Part shown: positions 27,369-37,652 of the stretch, piece by piece | How the letters are laid out: each line of letters starts with the position of its first letter | How positions within the stretch are numbered: the stretch's first letter is position 1 | Assembly (NCBI GenBank): GCA_032718475.1 | Contig: JAUCBJ010004437.1 | Span: 22,939 to 86,938 of the forward strand | Direction of reading: 5' to 3' | DNA: 64,000 bases | From: Nemertoderma westbladi | Lineage: Eukaryota > Xenacoelomorpha > Nemertodermatida > Nemertodermatidae | The notes under the pieces: generated by a model | What the model was told of the DNA's origin: nothing | Databases searched by the model: none | What the model saw: the letters and a program-made list of their open reading frames with translations, nothing else | Program-made: the position numbers and the translations under genes

Positions 27369-28844
27369 CTACATATTACTAGCTGTTAACTGTTTATTTA
27401 TGCAGTCTTGATTCTCCTGAATATTTTCCAATTCTAATTGGGCAATCTCTTCAGCCGCTATCCGCTCCGCTTCTGCCGCTGCTCTTGCCGCTTTTCTTTC
27501 CATTTCGGCTGCTTTTCTTTTCGCTTCTGCCTCTGCCGCTGCCGCTTTTCTTTTCGCTTCTGCCTCTGCCGCTGCCGCTTTTCTTTCCATTTCGGCTGCT
27601 TTACTTTCCTCTTCGGCTGCTTTCCTTTCGGCTTCTGCAGCTGCTACTGCTGCGTTCTTTCTGTCTTCTATGCGTTTTTTCTTCACCCTTTCTTCTTGGT
27701 CTCTAGCGATGCAGAGTTGTTCATCGAATTTAGCTTGGTTCGCCGCTAACCTATCCACGCCGATGGCGTCAAGCACACGCTGTGCTCCTTCACTATTAGG
27801 GCTAAGTCCATTTAGCCTTCTCCTCAACTCTTCATCTCCCAAAAAACGCTGATAGTCTGACAGATAGATGTCAATGGCATCCCTCTTATGCGGTTTCTCT
27901 GCCGTCGCTTCACTTTCCACTTGGGAAAAAGTAGCGTCTGTTGATTCTCCATGGGTTGAGCGCTCCTCCAGCTGAGCTTTCCACTGAGCTGTTCCTTGAA
28001 CCTGGAGACTCACCCGTTGAAACCAAGTCTTTACGGCAACTTGCAACGACGTGTCTTGTCTTCTTTTAGAAGCCTCTTCAAAGGCTGATAATATTAGCCT
28101 GATTCGCAGAATTCTTTCTCTAACTTGATAAAGCAGTTGTCCCTGCTCTTGAGGTCCTTGAGGTTGTTGAAATAGTTGTTCTTTTACTCGCTCCATAGAG
28201 CTGAAGAATCCCTGTGCGTATCCGGCTGCGGACCTCTTCCACATAGCTGGATCGATGGTTTCCTTGGCTACTCCCATCCGGTGTATGTCTTCCCAGGCAG
28301 CTTCTGATAAATCAAACGGGAGTCCGGGTCCGGGGAAGTTCCATTGCGACTCGACCATAGACTTCAGTTCTTCCCTTGTGTATCCCTCATAACTATCTTT
28401 AGTTGATCGCTTACTTCTCGCCCAATCGATCTGGTGTTCTTCCACCGCGATCAATAACCTAGTGAGTACGGCTGCAGGAAGGATGAGAAGGGGATCCGAA
28501 TAAACCGCATCCGTCATCCTTGCTCTGCGCTCGGGTGTCAGCTCTACAGTATCTTCACTACTGGAGCTGTCGGGCCGCTGAGAAATAAGTTCTTGACTCG
28601 CGGGTTGTTGCTGTTCCGCTGCTTCTTGGTCCCGCTTGACCTGAGCTCGAGTGCCTATGATAGACCTATGATGTTGGACCAGCCTAGGTTCTGTTATTAC
28701 TACTGGAGGGATGACCTTCCTCACAGTGGGAGGTGAACTGAACTTAGGACTAGACGGTTCTACACCTCTATCTGAGTCGCAGATAGTTACATCTAATAAA
28801 CTGTCTGACAGGTTCTGCTTAGTATCAGACATGTTGGTTTGCAC
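27369..28844 (-). CDS. ORF1 of element A: coiled-coil protein upstream of Gag (491 aa)
   Basis: The N-terminal 100 residues are Ser/Pro/Gln-rich. A predominantly helical region spans about 105-370 (for example LPAAVLTRLLIAVEEHQIDW and VRERILRIRLILSAFEEA). Residues about 385-475 form a long Ala/Glu/Lys/Arg coiled coil made of AAAEAEAKRK-type repeats. I recognise no catalytic or zinc motif. It ends with a TAG that is in phase with the Gag start. Its counterpart in element B (23635..25371) differs in sequence but has the same layout. It is likely structural, perhaps an N-terminal Gag extension, which is inference. Confidence 0.75.
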   Translation of the reverse strand: MQTNMSDTKQNLSDSLLDVTICDSDRGVEPSSPKFSSPPTVRKVIPPVVITEPRLVQHHRSIIGTRAQVKRDQEAAEQQQPASQELISQRPDSSSSEDTVELTPERRARMTDAVYSDPLLILPAAVLTRLLIAVEEHQIDWARSKRSTKDSYEGYTREELKSMVESQWNFPGPGLPFDLSEAAWEDIHRMGVAKETIDPAMWKRSAAGYAQGFFSSMERVKEQLFQQPQGPQEQGQLLYQVRERILRIRLILSAFEEASKRRQDTSLQVAVKTWFQRVSLQVQGTAQWKAQLEERSTHGESTDATFSQVESEATAEKPHKRDAIDIYLSDYQRFLGDEELRRRLNGLSPNSEGAQRVLDAIGVDRLAANQAKFDEQLCIARDQEERVKKKRIEDRKNAAVAAAEAERKAAEEESKAAEMERKAAAAEAEAKRKAAAAEAEAKRKAAEMERKAARAAAEAERIAAEEIAQLELENIQENQDCINKQLTASNM

Positions 28845-31020
28845 AGTTGAATGCCTACTGCTATATTACAGTCTAAGCAAGTCTAGTAATTCAGAATTAA
28901 CTGCTAGCCTAGTAATTAATTACCGATACTGCTACTCAGTGTAGCGTGATATATATATAATGTTAGAATACCGGTATGCTTATGGTATATATAAGTATTA
29001 TTACAGACTAGGTTTTTTACAGAATACCGGTATATAATTTTAGCACAAATATATATAAATATATATAATAGGCCTATCGTGGATACCGGTATGCAGTTTA
29101 CACTTATATAAGTATAATTATTAACTAAAATTAATTACAGAATACCGGTATGATTTCAGCTTAAGTTTATGAAAATAAAGATAATAAGCCTATTGTAAAT
29201 ACCGGTATATCAATTATTTTAAATAATTGAATTTCTGAATTTTAAGGGTTACTTGGTTACTTTAACTTACTTTATTACCGTTATTTAAGCAGTAGTCCAA
29301 CTGATATTGAGACCTAATTGTTATATGGCAGGCCTACTATTTATAAATCGTTTGAGTTGATTTATAATATATATATACCCGTTTAATGGGTTTTGTCAAT
29401 GTTTGAAATAAATGTTATTATTTCTGGGGGAGTCACTACACATAAGCTGTGCGCTCTCAGTGGAGTGCTACTTGTTAGACACTAAAACAAATAATTCTAA
29501 TTTACCTAAGTTACTTAATACTACAAATTACGTACAATTCGGGTTGAGATTACAATCTCTAAATAAACACAAAAAATTTAATTACAAATACACAAATACA
29601 AATTTTTAGGGTAATTTTACAAGAAGTCTACTAACCAGCCTAACAAAGGGTTAGAATATCTGGTTATTACAACGGACAGGTTACTACGGTATTTGAAAAT
29701 AATAAGTAGTAGTAAATATACTGCGTTGTCCAGATAGGAAAATACCACCGCCTGACGACCTATAACCGTATCGCTATAGGTACTACGTTATGTATCACGG
29801 AGTGTCCCTACCTAGAAGTTAATTACTGCGGTCTACCAGAACCAACGTGCCTATTAACCACTTTACAACACAAATACACTGCCTACACACTAATTGCTTT
29901 CGGAAAGCACTGTACACTAAACCCTAAATTAGGTACAAGTACTTGTATGACAAATAATTAGTAGTTAAAAATACTTGAACAGCTAAAAGAACCACGGTAT
30001 CTGCCGGAGTGACCAAAGCACAAAATCTCCAGTCTTTACCTACGCCGAGCAGCCCTGATGTAGTACCGGGGTTAGTTTAACTATAACGGTATGTATAACA
30101 AACACAATTACTGTAGGAATAAACTTGGGGATATGAATGTTGCGAATAATCGCATAAACTCTGAATAATAAATATTACACTACGCGTACAGACTATTCAA
30201 ACAAAATGCAGACCAAATACTGACAGACTACTATCAAGCCTAAACAAACTACGGTATATGCAGACTCCGAAATGGTTAAGTAGTATGCGTTCTAACCCAG
30301 TAGTACGACTTATTCTTTAGATGGGGATTTACCTTACAGCTATGGCTGCCCCTACTTCCTAACCGTTCTTTATTGGACAGATGATCTACACACACCGAAA
30401 TTTCCTCAAACCCAACAGCAGCCAGACAACTATCCAGCCTACAAATTATCTAAATAAAATTATACGCTACCCGTACAGACTACACAAACAAAGTACAGAC
30501 CAAATGCTGGCGGACTCCTATCAAGTCTAAATAAACCACAGGACATGCAGACTCCGAAATGGTTAAGTAGTATGCGTTCTAACCCAGTAGTACGACTTAT
30601 TCTTTAGATGGGGGTTTACCTTACAGCTATGGCTGCCCCTACTTCCTAACCGTTCTTTATCGGACATACACTCTACATGTACTGCAATCCGTTCAGACCT
30701 AATCAACAGTTAGCCAACAGTCAAGCCTACAAATTATCTGTACAATCTGAGCAGGCTTACACGCCTTCTGCTCAATACTGGCCTATAAATAAATAAAACT
30801 GACAGAAATAAGTAAGCTCCAAAAGAAACAAGGGGTGTACAGTCCCTAATCTCTTAAACAGCCTACCGGTATACAATACCACAATCGAATAATACTGCTG
30901 TACTTGTACTGTAAGTAAGTACCGGTCCGGATGATCAGGCAGTCAGGCCTACTGGTTACCGGTCGACCGGTACTTTCGACTAGATTGCTTACACCGCAAT
31001 CCAGAAGCAATATCTGTTAT
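28845..31020. other. Leader of element A with internal repeats
   Basis: No gene is seen. Between 28965 and 29212 the palindrome ataccggtat recurs five times, spaced about 55-75 bp apart. Between about 30175 and 30700 a unit of about 284 bp is present twice; both copies contain 'cagactccgaaatggttaag' and 'ctatggctgcccctacttcc'. The first bases left of the 5' LTR (minus strand ataacagatattgcttctggattgcgg) should hold the primer-binding site; 'tggattgcggtgt' is a candidate but sits about 15 nt in. Confidence 0.6.
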
Positions 31021-32167
31021 TGTTTGCGCTTTTAAGACCTTTGACAGTTTAACCTGCCAAATTAGGATGTCTTTTAGATGATATATAGTCTTTAGCCTAT
31101 GACGAGTATTTAGCCATTAGTCATTAGCCGAAGCCAGTCTATGCGCAATCATTCACCCGCTGGATATACCCGGGAGACTGAATTCGGAAGCTTAATGATT
31201 GATGGTGTAAGCCTACTGTATTATTCGACTGATCGTAATATATAATCTCTGACAAATATTATTCACTTTCGGGAAATATTAACAGTTCCTTTAGGACGTG
31301 GCGCTCTAAATATGTAAACAGAGTTATGACTTAAACTAGACACAACGAAAAGGCTATAGATTCACGTATATGGCGCATTCTTTAGGAGATACTTTGTTAT
31401 CAGTTACACTCATACACAATGCTGCACAATACTGCACACTAATCTGCCGACCTTCACTAAATTTGGTCACGTATAAAGAGAGCAACATACAATTTATGTC
31501 GGGCATATGAAATAGCATTAGATTCACTTCAAACCACTTAACATAGGTCGCAATCGTTTATCTGTAACCGGTCTCTCTAACCTTTAGTATATCAAGAAGA
31601 TTGGGATGTCGGACTATTGATCAGTATTCCAAATATAATCTTCCATCAACAAATATAATGAATAACCGACAGTAAAAGCAGTAATATTAGTAATTTATGG
31701 ATAGTGAGTGAGTAAGTGAGTAGATAACAGATATACGTTCTATAATTAAGCCTACTAATGTAAGAATAAAGACTGAAACACGGAGGTGCCAAAAGCCGGT
31801 GTTCTTAGGCTCTGGGCAAAAACATAACACTGAACTACTGAGTTTCTGTATCCACCTCCAACACAGAGACAAAAAACGCTCTGATTGGTCAACCGAACAA
31901 CAAGAGAACAAAGAAACAAAGAAATGTCGACGTGGCAATATCAGCTGTTAGCCGTCATCATGGTAGCGACACTGTTTTCAAGAGTATCTAGCTTATCGCG
32001 TCACGAGATTGCGGATTATGTCCTCTAAAGTACAAATACAGAAGAAATGACTTTTATGTCCTCTAAAACACCAGTGCAGTAAGGACACGGCCCTTTTATG
32101 CCTGGTAAACCAACCACAGAGTACTTTACGGGGAAAATAACCGGCTAATTACGCAAAAGCTTTTACA
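31021..32167 (-). repeat. 5' LTR of element A
   Basis: It is a direct repeat of 1866..3017 and is followed by the duplication tgtag. Confidence 0.92.
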
Positions 32168-32179
32168 TGTAGGCTATGA

Positions 32180-32830
32180 ATAAAGAAAATGTTTTTTTAT
32201 TTTTGTACCTAATCCAAGCTTCTTGTTCCTTAATCCTTATTTTGGATTTGACGATTCCATTTATCCACTTAGGTTTACTGCCTGACTTAGTTGGAATGTT
32301 ACGTTTACATGTGGAAACCAGCTCTTTGTGAAATAGGTCCCATAATGAATGTATGTCTAACTGCTCTAAGATGAAAGCCCAATGTGGGTGTGTTGATCAT
32401 GAACTCGTCATTGGTCAGGATTAAATCTAACAGACTAGGGGCACAGCCATTACGATACAGAGTGGGTTTATCAACATGTTGGAAGAGAAAGTTGTCCTGA
32501 ATGCAAGATATGATATTGGTTTCAAAATTCTCATTTGAGGAAAGTGTAGTTCAACATGTATTAGGCATGTTGAAGTCTCACAATAAGAACATATCTTTCT
32601 TTGTTGGCGACACAAGCATTGTCAAGCAACTCGCATATGCCCTGTGTATTAGATTCTGGATTTGATGGACTGCGGTAGATGCATCCCATTACAAGGGAGT
32701 CTTTTAGGTTGCTGCTGTAAATCCTTGTCCATAATGATTCAAGTAGGCTGGTAGGTTGTTGTGTAGAGTTTCTAATGAAGGGAACTTTGTAGTCAGTTGC
32801 AATGCAACACACCATCCTTGACGACATAAA
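32180..32830 (-). pseudogene. LINE endonuclease-domain fragment
   Basis: On the minus strand, frames read CCIATDYKVPFIRNS, ESLWTRIYSS, MGCIYRSPSN and a YVLIV segment. After a frame change, PTLYRNGCAPSLLDLILTN follows. These are hallmarks of the APE-type endonuclease of CR1/L2-like non-LTR retrotransposons. The frame is broken and the downstream RT is absent. Element A inserted beside this fragment. Confidence 0.75.
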
Positions 32831-32958
32831 TTATGATCCCACGATAACATTGTTTAATTTGAAAGTTAGTCTGAGTAGAATACCCAGCCCAAACAGCCAG
32901 TAATTATTTTCGGATATACAGTAGAAAGTGTTATGTATTTGGGTAAAACTAACACCTC

Positions 32959-32961
<3 letters not shown>

Positions 32962-32998
<37 letters not shown>
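32962..32998. repeat. Poly-A run
   Basis: About 37 consecutive A, probably the remnant of a retroposed sequence tail. Confidence 0.9.
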
Positions 32999-33002
<4 letters not shown>

Positions 33003-33139
33003 AATTATATCAGGATTGCTATCTCAAACTGAGACCTGAAGTTCAGAGAGTTTATTGAGTAGGTTGTCTGCATTAGTGTACACGATCCTCAGATTATGAT
33101 TATCCGTAATAGATATTTGAAATGCCCCAGAGTGGTAAA

Positions 33140-33545
33140 ACGAACTCAGATCCTGCGGGCCTGACTTTGATGAACTTAGATCTTTGTGAACTTAGGTCCT
33201 ATATAGGTCCTAACTATAGATCCTAACTGGGTGAACGTAGATCCTAACTGGGTGAACTTAGATCCTAACAAGGTGAACTTAGATCCTAACAAGAGAAGAT
33301 TAGAGAAGAAAGCTAAGATAACTTAGATCCCACGTGTACTGTGCGTTGGCCACGTTCTATCGATACTATATAATATATTTGTACTGTGTTACATTAAGCA
33401 TATAAAAGTACTTATAATGATCTAATGCAAATAAGTCATACACTCAAAGTAGATGCGATCAGTGACTCCCCAACAAACTATAATTTGCCCATTAATAGCT
33501 AATTTGTTGCAATGTATTATGATGGTAGGATCTAAGTTCGTTTCC
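33140..33545. repeat. GAACTTAGATCC-array inverted-repeat element, copy 1
   Basis: From 33144 the motif gaacttagatcc and close variants recur about eight times. A core at about 33310-33520 follows that is the reverse complement of about 41500-41720, then the opposite motif ggatctaagttcg at 33527. The rest of the right arm seems displaced by a LINE insert; further motif copies lie at 34009 and 37040-37220. Confidence 0.8.
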
Positions 33546-33900
33546 CATCAAGTTGATAATATTTACAGTACTGCTACTACTACTTGGATCGGCATGCTGC
33601 ATTGCAGCTGCATTTTTAAGAATGCTGTGCCGGCTTGTCAACAAAATTGCACCGCCACAACTCCCTATCACCCATGACATTTGCTAGATCATCCGCATCT
33701 TTAAGGCCAGTGTCCTTTAAGATGCGTCTCAAGAAAGTCATGGGCTGTCCACCATGCTTATTCACTCCATGAGGCTGCCAAAGTACAAGATTATGCACTG
33801 GCTGGTCCTCACGGCGAAAGCAATGTCCTGCAAAGCGGAGGCGATTTTGTTCTAGTGTACTGCAGTAAAGTCTGAAGGTCCTGCGATGGCCTACAGGCCT
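33546..33900 (-). pseudogene. LINE 3'-end fragment
   Basis: The minus strand matches the end of the LINE at 55330-55620. Shared phrases encode HNLVLWQPHGVNKHGGQPMTFL, then KDTGL.DADD.ANVMGDRELWR and NF.DKPAQH. A short tact/tag microsatellite follows, as in the longer copy. Confidence 0.85.
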
Positions 33901-34439
33901 ATCTGCCTATGGCAGTATGGCTGTAAGGGAATGACATTTCACATTAACACAGCCACGCTACAGCAATATATAATATAATAATAATATACTGTATGTAAGG
34001 TGGGATCTAAGTTCGTATAGTCTGGTCGATTTAGGAGCAATTTTAGGTATACCAGGAAAAAAATGTTACTAAGCCAAGTTTGGTATAATTAGAAGCGCAA
34101 ATGTATGCTCTTTAAGAATATCGAAAGTCCTCCGCAGCATACCTTGGGCAACTTTTTTTATAGCCATTTTCGTGAACCCTATCCATAAGTATAATTAATT
34201 AAAATTTACTTGATCTTCACTTGGAATATTTCCTTGTTGCTAAGAGACAATGTAATAATTATTCTGAAAATATAATGGGGTATGGTAAATTCCATATAGA
34301 CATCATCTCAACATTTCACAATAAAAAATTCCGTTCTTTCGTCACTTTCGGGCACCGGTAGAACACTAGCTATTATGGTAGCTAGCTAATTTTTCAAAAA
34401 ATTCAATATTAATTTTTTTAAATGGAAATATTTCATGAT

Positions 34440-34895
34440 GAATTTATTTCATTATGAAAGTCTAGAACAGCAAAGTTGTGGCTTTCTTATATTGAGTGTG
34501 TTAACACCCTGAAGTTGTTCATTCGTGCAGAGAGAACTGGAGATTGGAATACGCATCTTGTAGCAGTTGGGAGGATCATAAATATATTTGCGGCAACAGG
34601 ACATTTTAATTTTGCGAAGAGTACTCACTACGAAGAGTCTTGTATTTGCAATGGATACTGGAATTGCCTAAAAAAACACCAATGGTTCTATCGGCAGTTC
34701 TCACAGTATGGGTTTCACTCTGTGCGGCGCAGTGATCGTTACTGGGCCAGCTTATGGACTAATCTTATCATCGAACAAGTCATGATGAGATCTATCAAGA
34801 GCAGAGGAGGTCTTACTAGAGGGCGAGGGATTACAGAATCTGTTAGATTGATGTGGGTATACAGTATCCATGAATGTGCCATGAATGAACATTAA
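34440..34895 (+). pseudogene. Fragment of an unidentified protein family
   Basis: An open frame gives FIRAERTGDWNTHLVAVG, then AATGHFNFAKST, a FHSVRRSDRYWASL segment and IIEQVMMRSIKSRGGLTRGRGI. This ordered pattern looks like a conserved protein segment rather than chance. From memory similar segments recur in invertebrate genomes without a known function, but I cannot confirm this. No start or catalytic motif is evident, and the context is entirely repeats. Confidence 0.5.
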
Positions 34896-35173
34896 TTATT
34901 ACAGGTATGGTTTAATAAAAGGTGTATAGATGCAATTGTTCCACTAATTTTGATTTTATTTTTTTCTATAACTACAGTAACACCGGTAGCCTACCTACAT
35001 TACATAAGCAGACTGTATAATGTGTATATTATACACTTTTCAATATTTATATTATAAATTGATTATATTTAATAATTATTATATATTTTGTTTAATAAAC
35101 TATCATTCCTTCAATTTATTAATTGTAATAGAGGGAATAGGAGTTACCATTGTAGGAGTAGGGGTGGTCCCTT

Positions 35174-35846
35174 TGTAAGCGGATTCAATTCCCTTGCATT
35201 ATCCACCCGAAAATGGGACCAGTGGCATTTTACCAATACAGTTGGCGATACGAGATTACCAATAATATTCTCGCCTCATAACCAACTTTGGGGGAGGGGG
35301 GCGACACAAGCCCTAAAGCCACAGAGAGAGGTGAGAGGTCAAACCACCTCGGAGGGAGAACACAGTTAGTGAAGGCTATCGGTGGGGGGAAACACTCACA
35401 GGGAGTGCCAAAGTGACAATTAGTATATAAGCCAATAGCAGGCAGGGGAGCACGTGAACAGAGATAGGAAAGCATCCATTGGGTACAGAAGGCCAAGTAG
35501 AGTAAGATGAGGTGAAACCAATATCTATGTGTATCAATCATATAGTTATTCTGTATTACTGGTTTACCGGTCAGTTCATTAATCGCAGAGTTGCAGACCG
35601 GTTATAGTTTTTGACTGTCATCACCAACCAGTATCTATTACTGATTTACTCCTGTATTCTGTATTACTGATTTATCGCAATCACATACTAATTCTGTGCT
35701 ATTATCATTTGGAACATTAACATTGAGGAACACAAACTCTGTTATTTTCCCCTACGGCTTTCAGCCAAAACGACATTAGCTCAGCAGCCCAGCAGGATGG
35801 TGACGCGTACAAATCTAACCCGGTCGGGATCTACGATCCCGTCACA
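35174..35846 (+). mobile_element. Solo LTR related to element B
   Basis: The segment starts TGTAAGC, ends GATCCCGTCACA and is flanked by the perfect 5-bp duplication ccctt (35169-35173 and 35847-35851). Element B's LTR, read on its own strand, starts TGTTAGC and ends GGATCCCGTCACA. The two are therefore related, but this one is diverged and in the opposite orientation. No internal region remains, as expected after LTR-LTR recombination. Confidence 0.88.
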
Positions 35847-35851
35847 CCCTT

Positions 35852-36115
35852 TGCCTCAAGATGGCGAAATCGATGGTAGATATGGTGAATCTAACGGTTG
35901 CCATAGTAACTGAGACTTGAAAATATTATCAATGAATTTTCCATAGTCGATATAGTGGGGTTAGGAGTTGGTCCCGTTGCCTCAAGATGGCCAAATCGAT
36001 GGTTGATATGGCTAATCTACCGGTTGCCATGGTAACTGAGAATTGAAAATATGTTCAATGAATTCTCCGTTGGCGATATAGTGGGGGTAGGAGCTAGCCC
36101 AGTTGCTTTAAATGT
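35852..36115. repeat. Tandem repeat, about 125-bp unit
   Basis: The phrase 'gttgcctcaagatgg.gaaatcgatggt.gatatgg' through 'gatatagtgggg.taggag' is present twice (about 35852 and about 35978) with a partial third. Similar words just left of the solo LTR (35120-35170) show that the LTR inserted into this array. Confidence 0.75.
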
Positions 36116-36248
36116 ATTTATATCTATTCTTATTTCGGTTGCTATGGAAACGGGATTCGTGAGAGTTGCCCACCCTATTGAAGAGAGGACTTTTCAGATT
36201 TCGAAAGAGGGGATCTTAGTGATTCGAAACATACCAAATATAGCTTAG

Positions 36249-36632
36249 AGTTACGCCAACAGAATGAAAAGACTGAACTGTAAATCACTAGAGGAGCGAC
36301 GTATACAGATAGATCTGGTAGAAATGTATAAGATTATACGTGGCCTGTCCCCTCTCAGTGGTAAAATTATGTTCAAACCGACCATCTCGTCTAATCGTAG
36401 TAATGGTGCAGCTATCTTTATTCCAAGGTCATCTAACTGCATACACCAGAACCATTTCAGTGTCCGTAGGATATCCGTGTGGAACAGTTTACCATCTAAA
36501 GTAGTCCTCGCTAATTCCCTAAATGTATTTAAATCGAATCTAGAAACCGTAAATTTAATTATGCATTGCAGCGGTTCTTGGAAAAACACATTTAATGATG
36601 TCTATACCCCGCCTTCCATTGTCACCAAGTAA
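36249..36632 (+). pseudogene. LINE reverse-transcriptase C-terminal fragment
   Basis: The frame reads LEERRIQIDLVEMYKIIRGL, then NHFSVRRISVWNSLPSKVV and NVFKSNLETV. This is the conserved tail of CR1/L2-type ORF2 proteins (R R...D....YKI..G, FS.R....WN.LP..V..A.S...FK..L). It is incomplete at its 5' end. Confidence 0.8.
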
Positions 36633-37039
36633 ATACATTAAATTATTATTCCTAATTCTAATTAGCACTCTTTATTACTTTATAGAACTCATAGTTGAAA
36701 TAAATAAATAAATTTTAAATATTGCGGTTTAATTTCGTTTGATTGTCATACAGTATGTATTAGATAGAATTAACCATATATAAGAGTGCATTCAATTTTA
36801 CCATTACGTCCTTTAATATTCATGTTCATTCTGTCAATTTTAAATTTAATTTTATTTAAGTATTATTTACACAGCACATCTCTGTGGTGCTTTTTATCTA
36901 GCATGGCTGAGTGCAAATTTTAATGTGTATAACTAACTATATTACCGGTACCTTTAACGAATATGTCATTAAACAAAACAATTTCAAACAATTTCAGCTT
37001 GGTAACATTTTTTTCCGGGTATTATATTGTCTTATCGAC

Positions 37040-37225
37040 CAGACAGCCAGACTAGCAGACTAGTATGGGAAGGTTCTAACAGTCTAAAGTTCGTATGTCA
37101 GTATGTTGAGGATCTAAGTTTGTATGTTGAGGATCTCAGTTCCTATGGCTATATGGGAAGGATCTATGTTCAACCAAAATCTAAGTTCGTTCAGGATCTA
37201 AGGTCAGAAGGTGCTCTGGGATCTA
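37040..37225. repeat. GGATCTAAGTTCG motif array
   Basis: At least seven variants of ggatctaagttcg lie in direct orientation, opposite to those at 33144-33330. They look like the other arm of the copy 1 element or of a related copy. Confidence 0.7.
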
Positions 37226-37399
37226 TAACAGGGGAACACCCCAGAAATCTGCTGTTCTCCTGTAGTACTGTAGTAGGCCTATTGCTGTACTGCAGTACTG
37301 TAGTAAGCGTATGCAAAATCTGATAAACATAGCTCAGTAGGTACAGCAGTAGCTGCATAGTTCGGTGCAGTCAGGCAGTAGTCCTGTAGCCGGTACCGG

Positions 37400-37437
37400 T
37401 ACCCTGCAGCCCTGGTAGGCCTATATAAATATAACAA
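37400..37437 (+). promoter_or_regulatory. TATA-like sequence upstream of the SR-protein ATG
   Basis: The sequence tatataaatataacaaATGG places a TATA-like box only about 10 nt before the ATG, too close to act as a core promoter for this start unless the 5' leader is very short or an upstream exon exists. The ATG context (aacaaATGG) is favourable. Confidence 0.35.
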
Positions 37438-37652
37438 ATGGCTTTACGTGATAGAGCCCCAGAAGATTTGAAGTCGAAGGTTTACATCGGGAATCTGGGA
37501 ACCAGCGGGTCTAAGAAGGAGGTTGAACGCATATTTTCTCGATTCGGTGATATCAAAGACGTTTGGTTAGCCCGAACACCACCTGGTTATGGTTTCATTC
37601 AGTTTGATGACGCCGTTGATGCTAAAGATGCTTGCCGAGAACTCGATGGAAC
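37438..37652 (+). CDS. SR-protein exon 1 (start, most of RRM)
   Basis: This is the first coding exon: ATG to the donor AC|gtgagt, 215 nt, ending in phase 2. It encodes RNP2 and RNP1. Confidence 0.94.

Larger units (their letters stand above)
1866..32167 (-). mobile_element. BEL/Pao LTR retrotransposon A (outer element, interrupted by element B)
   Basis: Two direct repeats of about 1.15 kb (1866..3017 and 31021..32167) begin TGTTTGCG and end TTTTACA, so TG...CA termini are present in both orientations. They are flanked by an identical 5-bp duplication, tgtag, at 1861-1865 and 32168-32172. All internal genes read on the minus strand, so the right LTR is the 5' LTR. A purine-rich tract (gggagcgg on the minus strand) directly precedes the left LTR, as expected for a polypurine tract. 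Inside, in reading order, are a leader (31020-28845), ORF1, Gag, the inserted element B, Pol with integrase, about 1.6 kb of non-coding sequence and an extra ORF. Without B the element is about 15.9 kb, large for BEL/Pao. The LTRs show a few substitutions and small indels, so A is older than B. Family assignment rests on DUF1759-type Gag, the DSG protease, the YMDD RT and the BEL-type integrase. Confidence 0.93.

Noticed and set aside
1866-32167. Outer LTRs belonging to a third element distinct from element A
   Set aside because: I found no other LTR pair around the A genes, and the polypurine tract, orientation and 5-bp duplication all fit these LTRs with the A genes.
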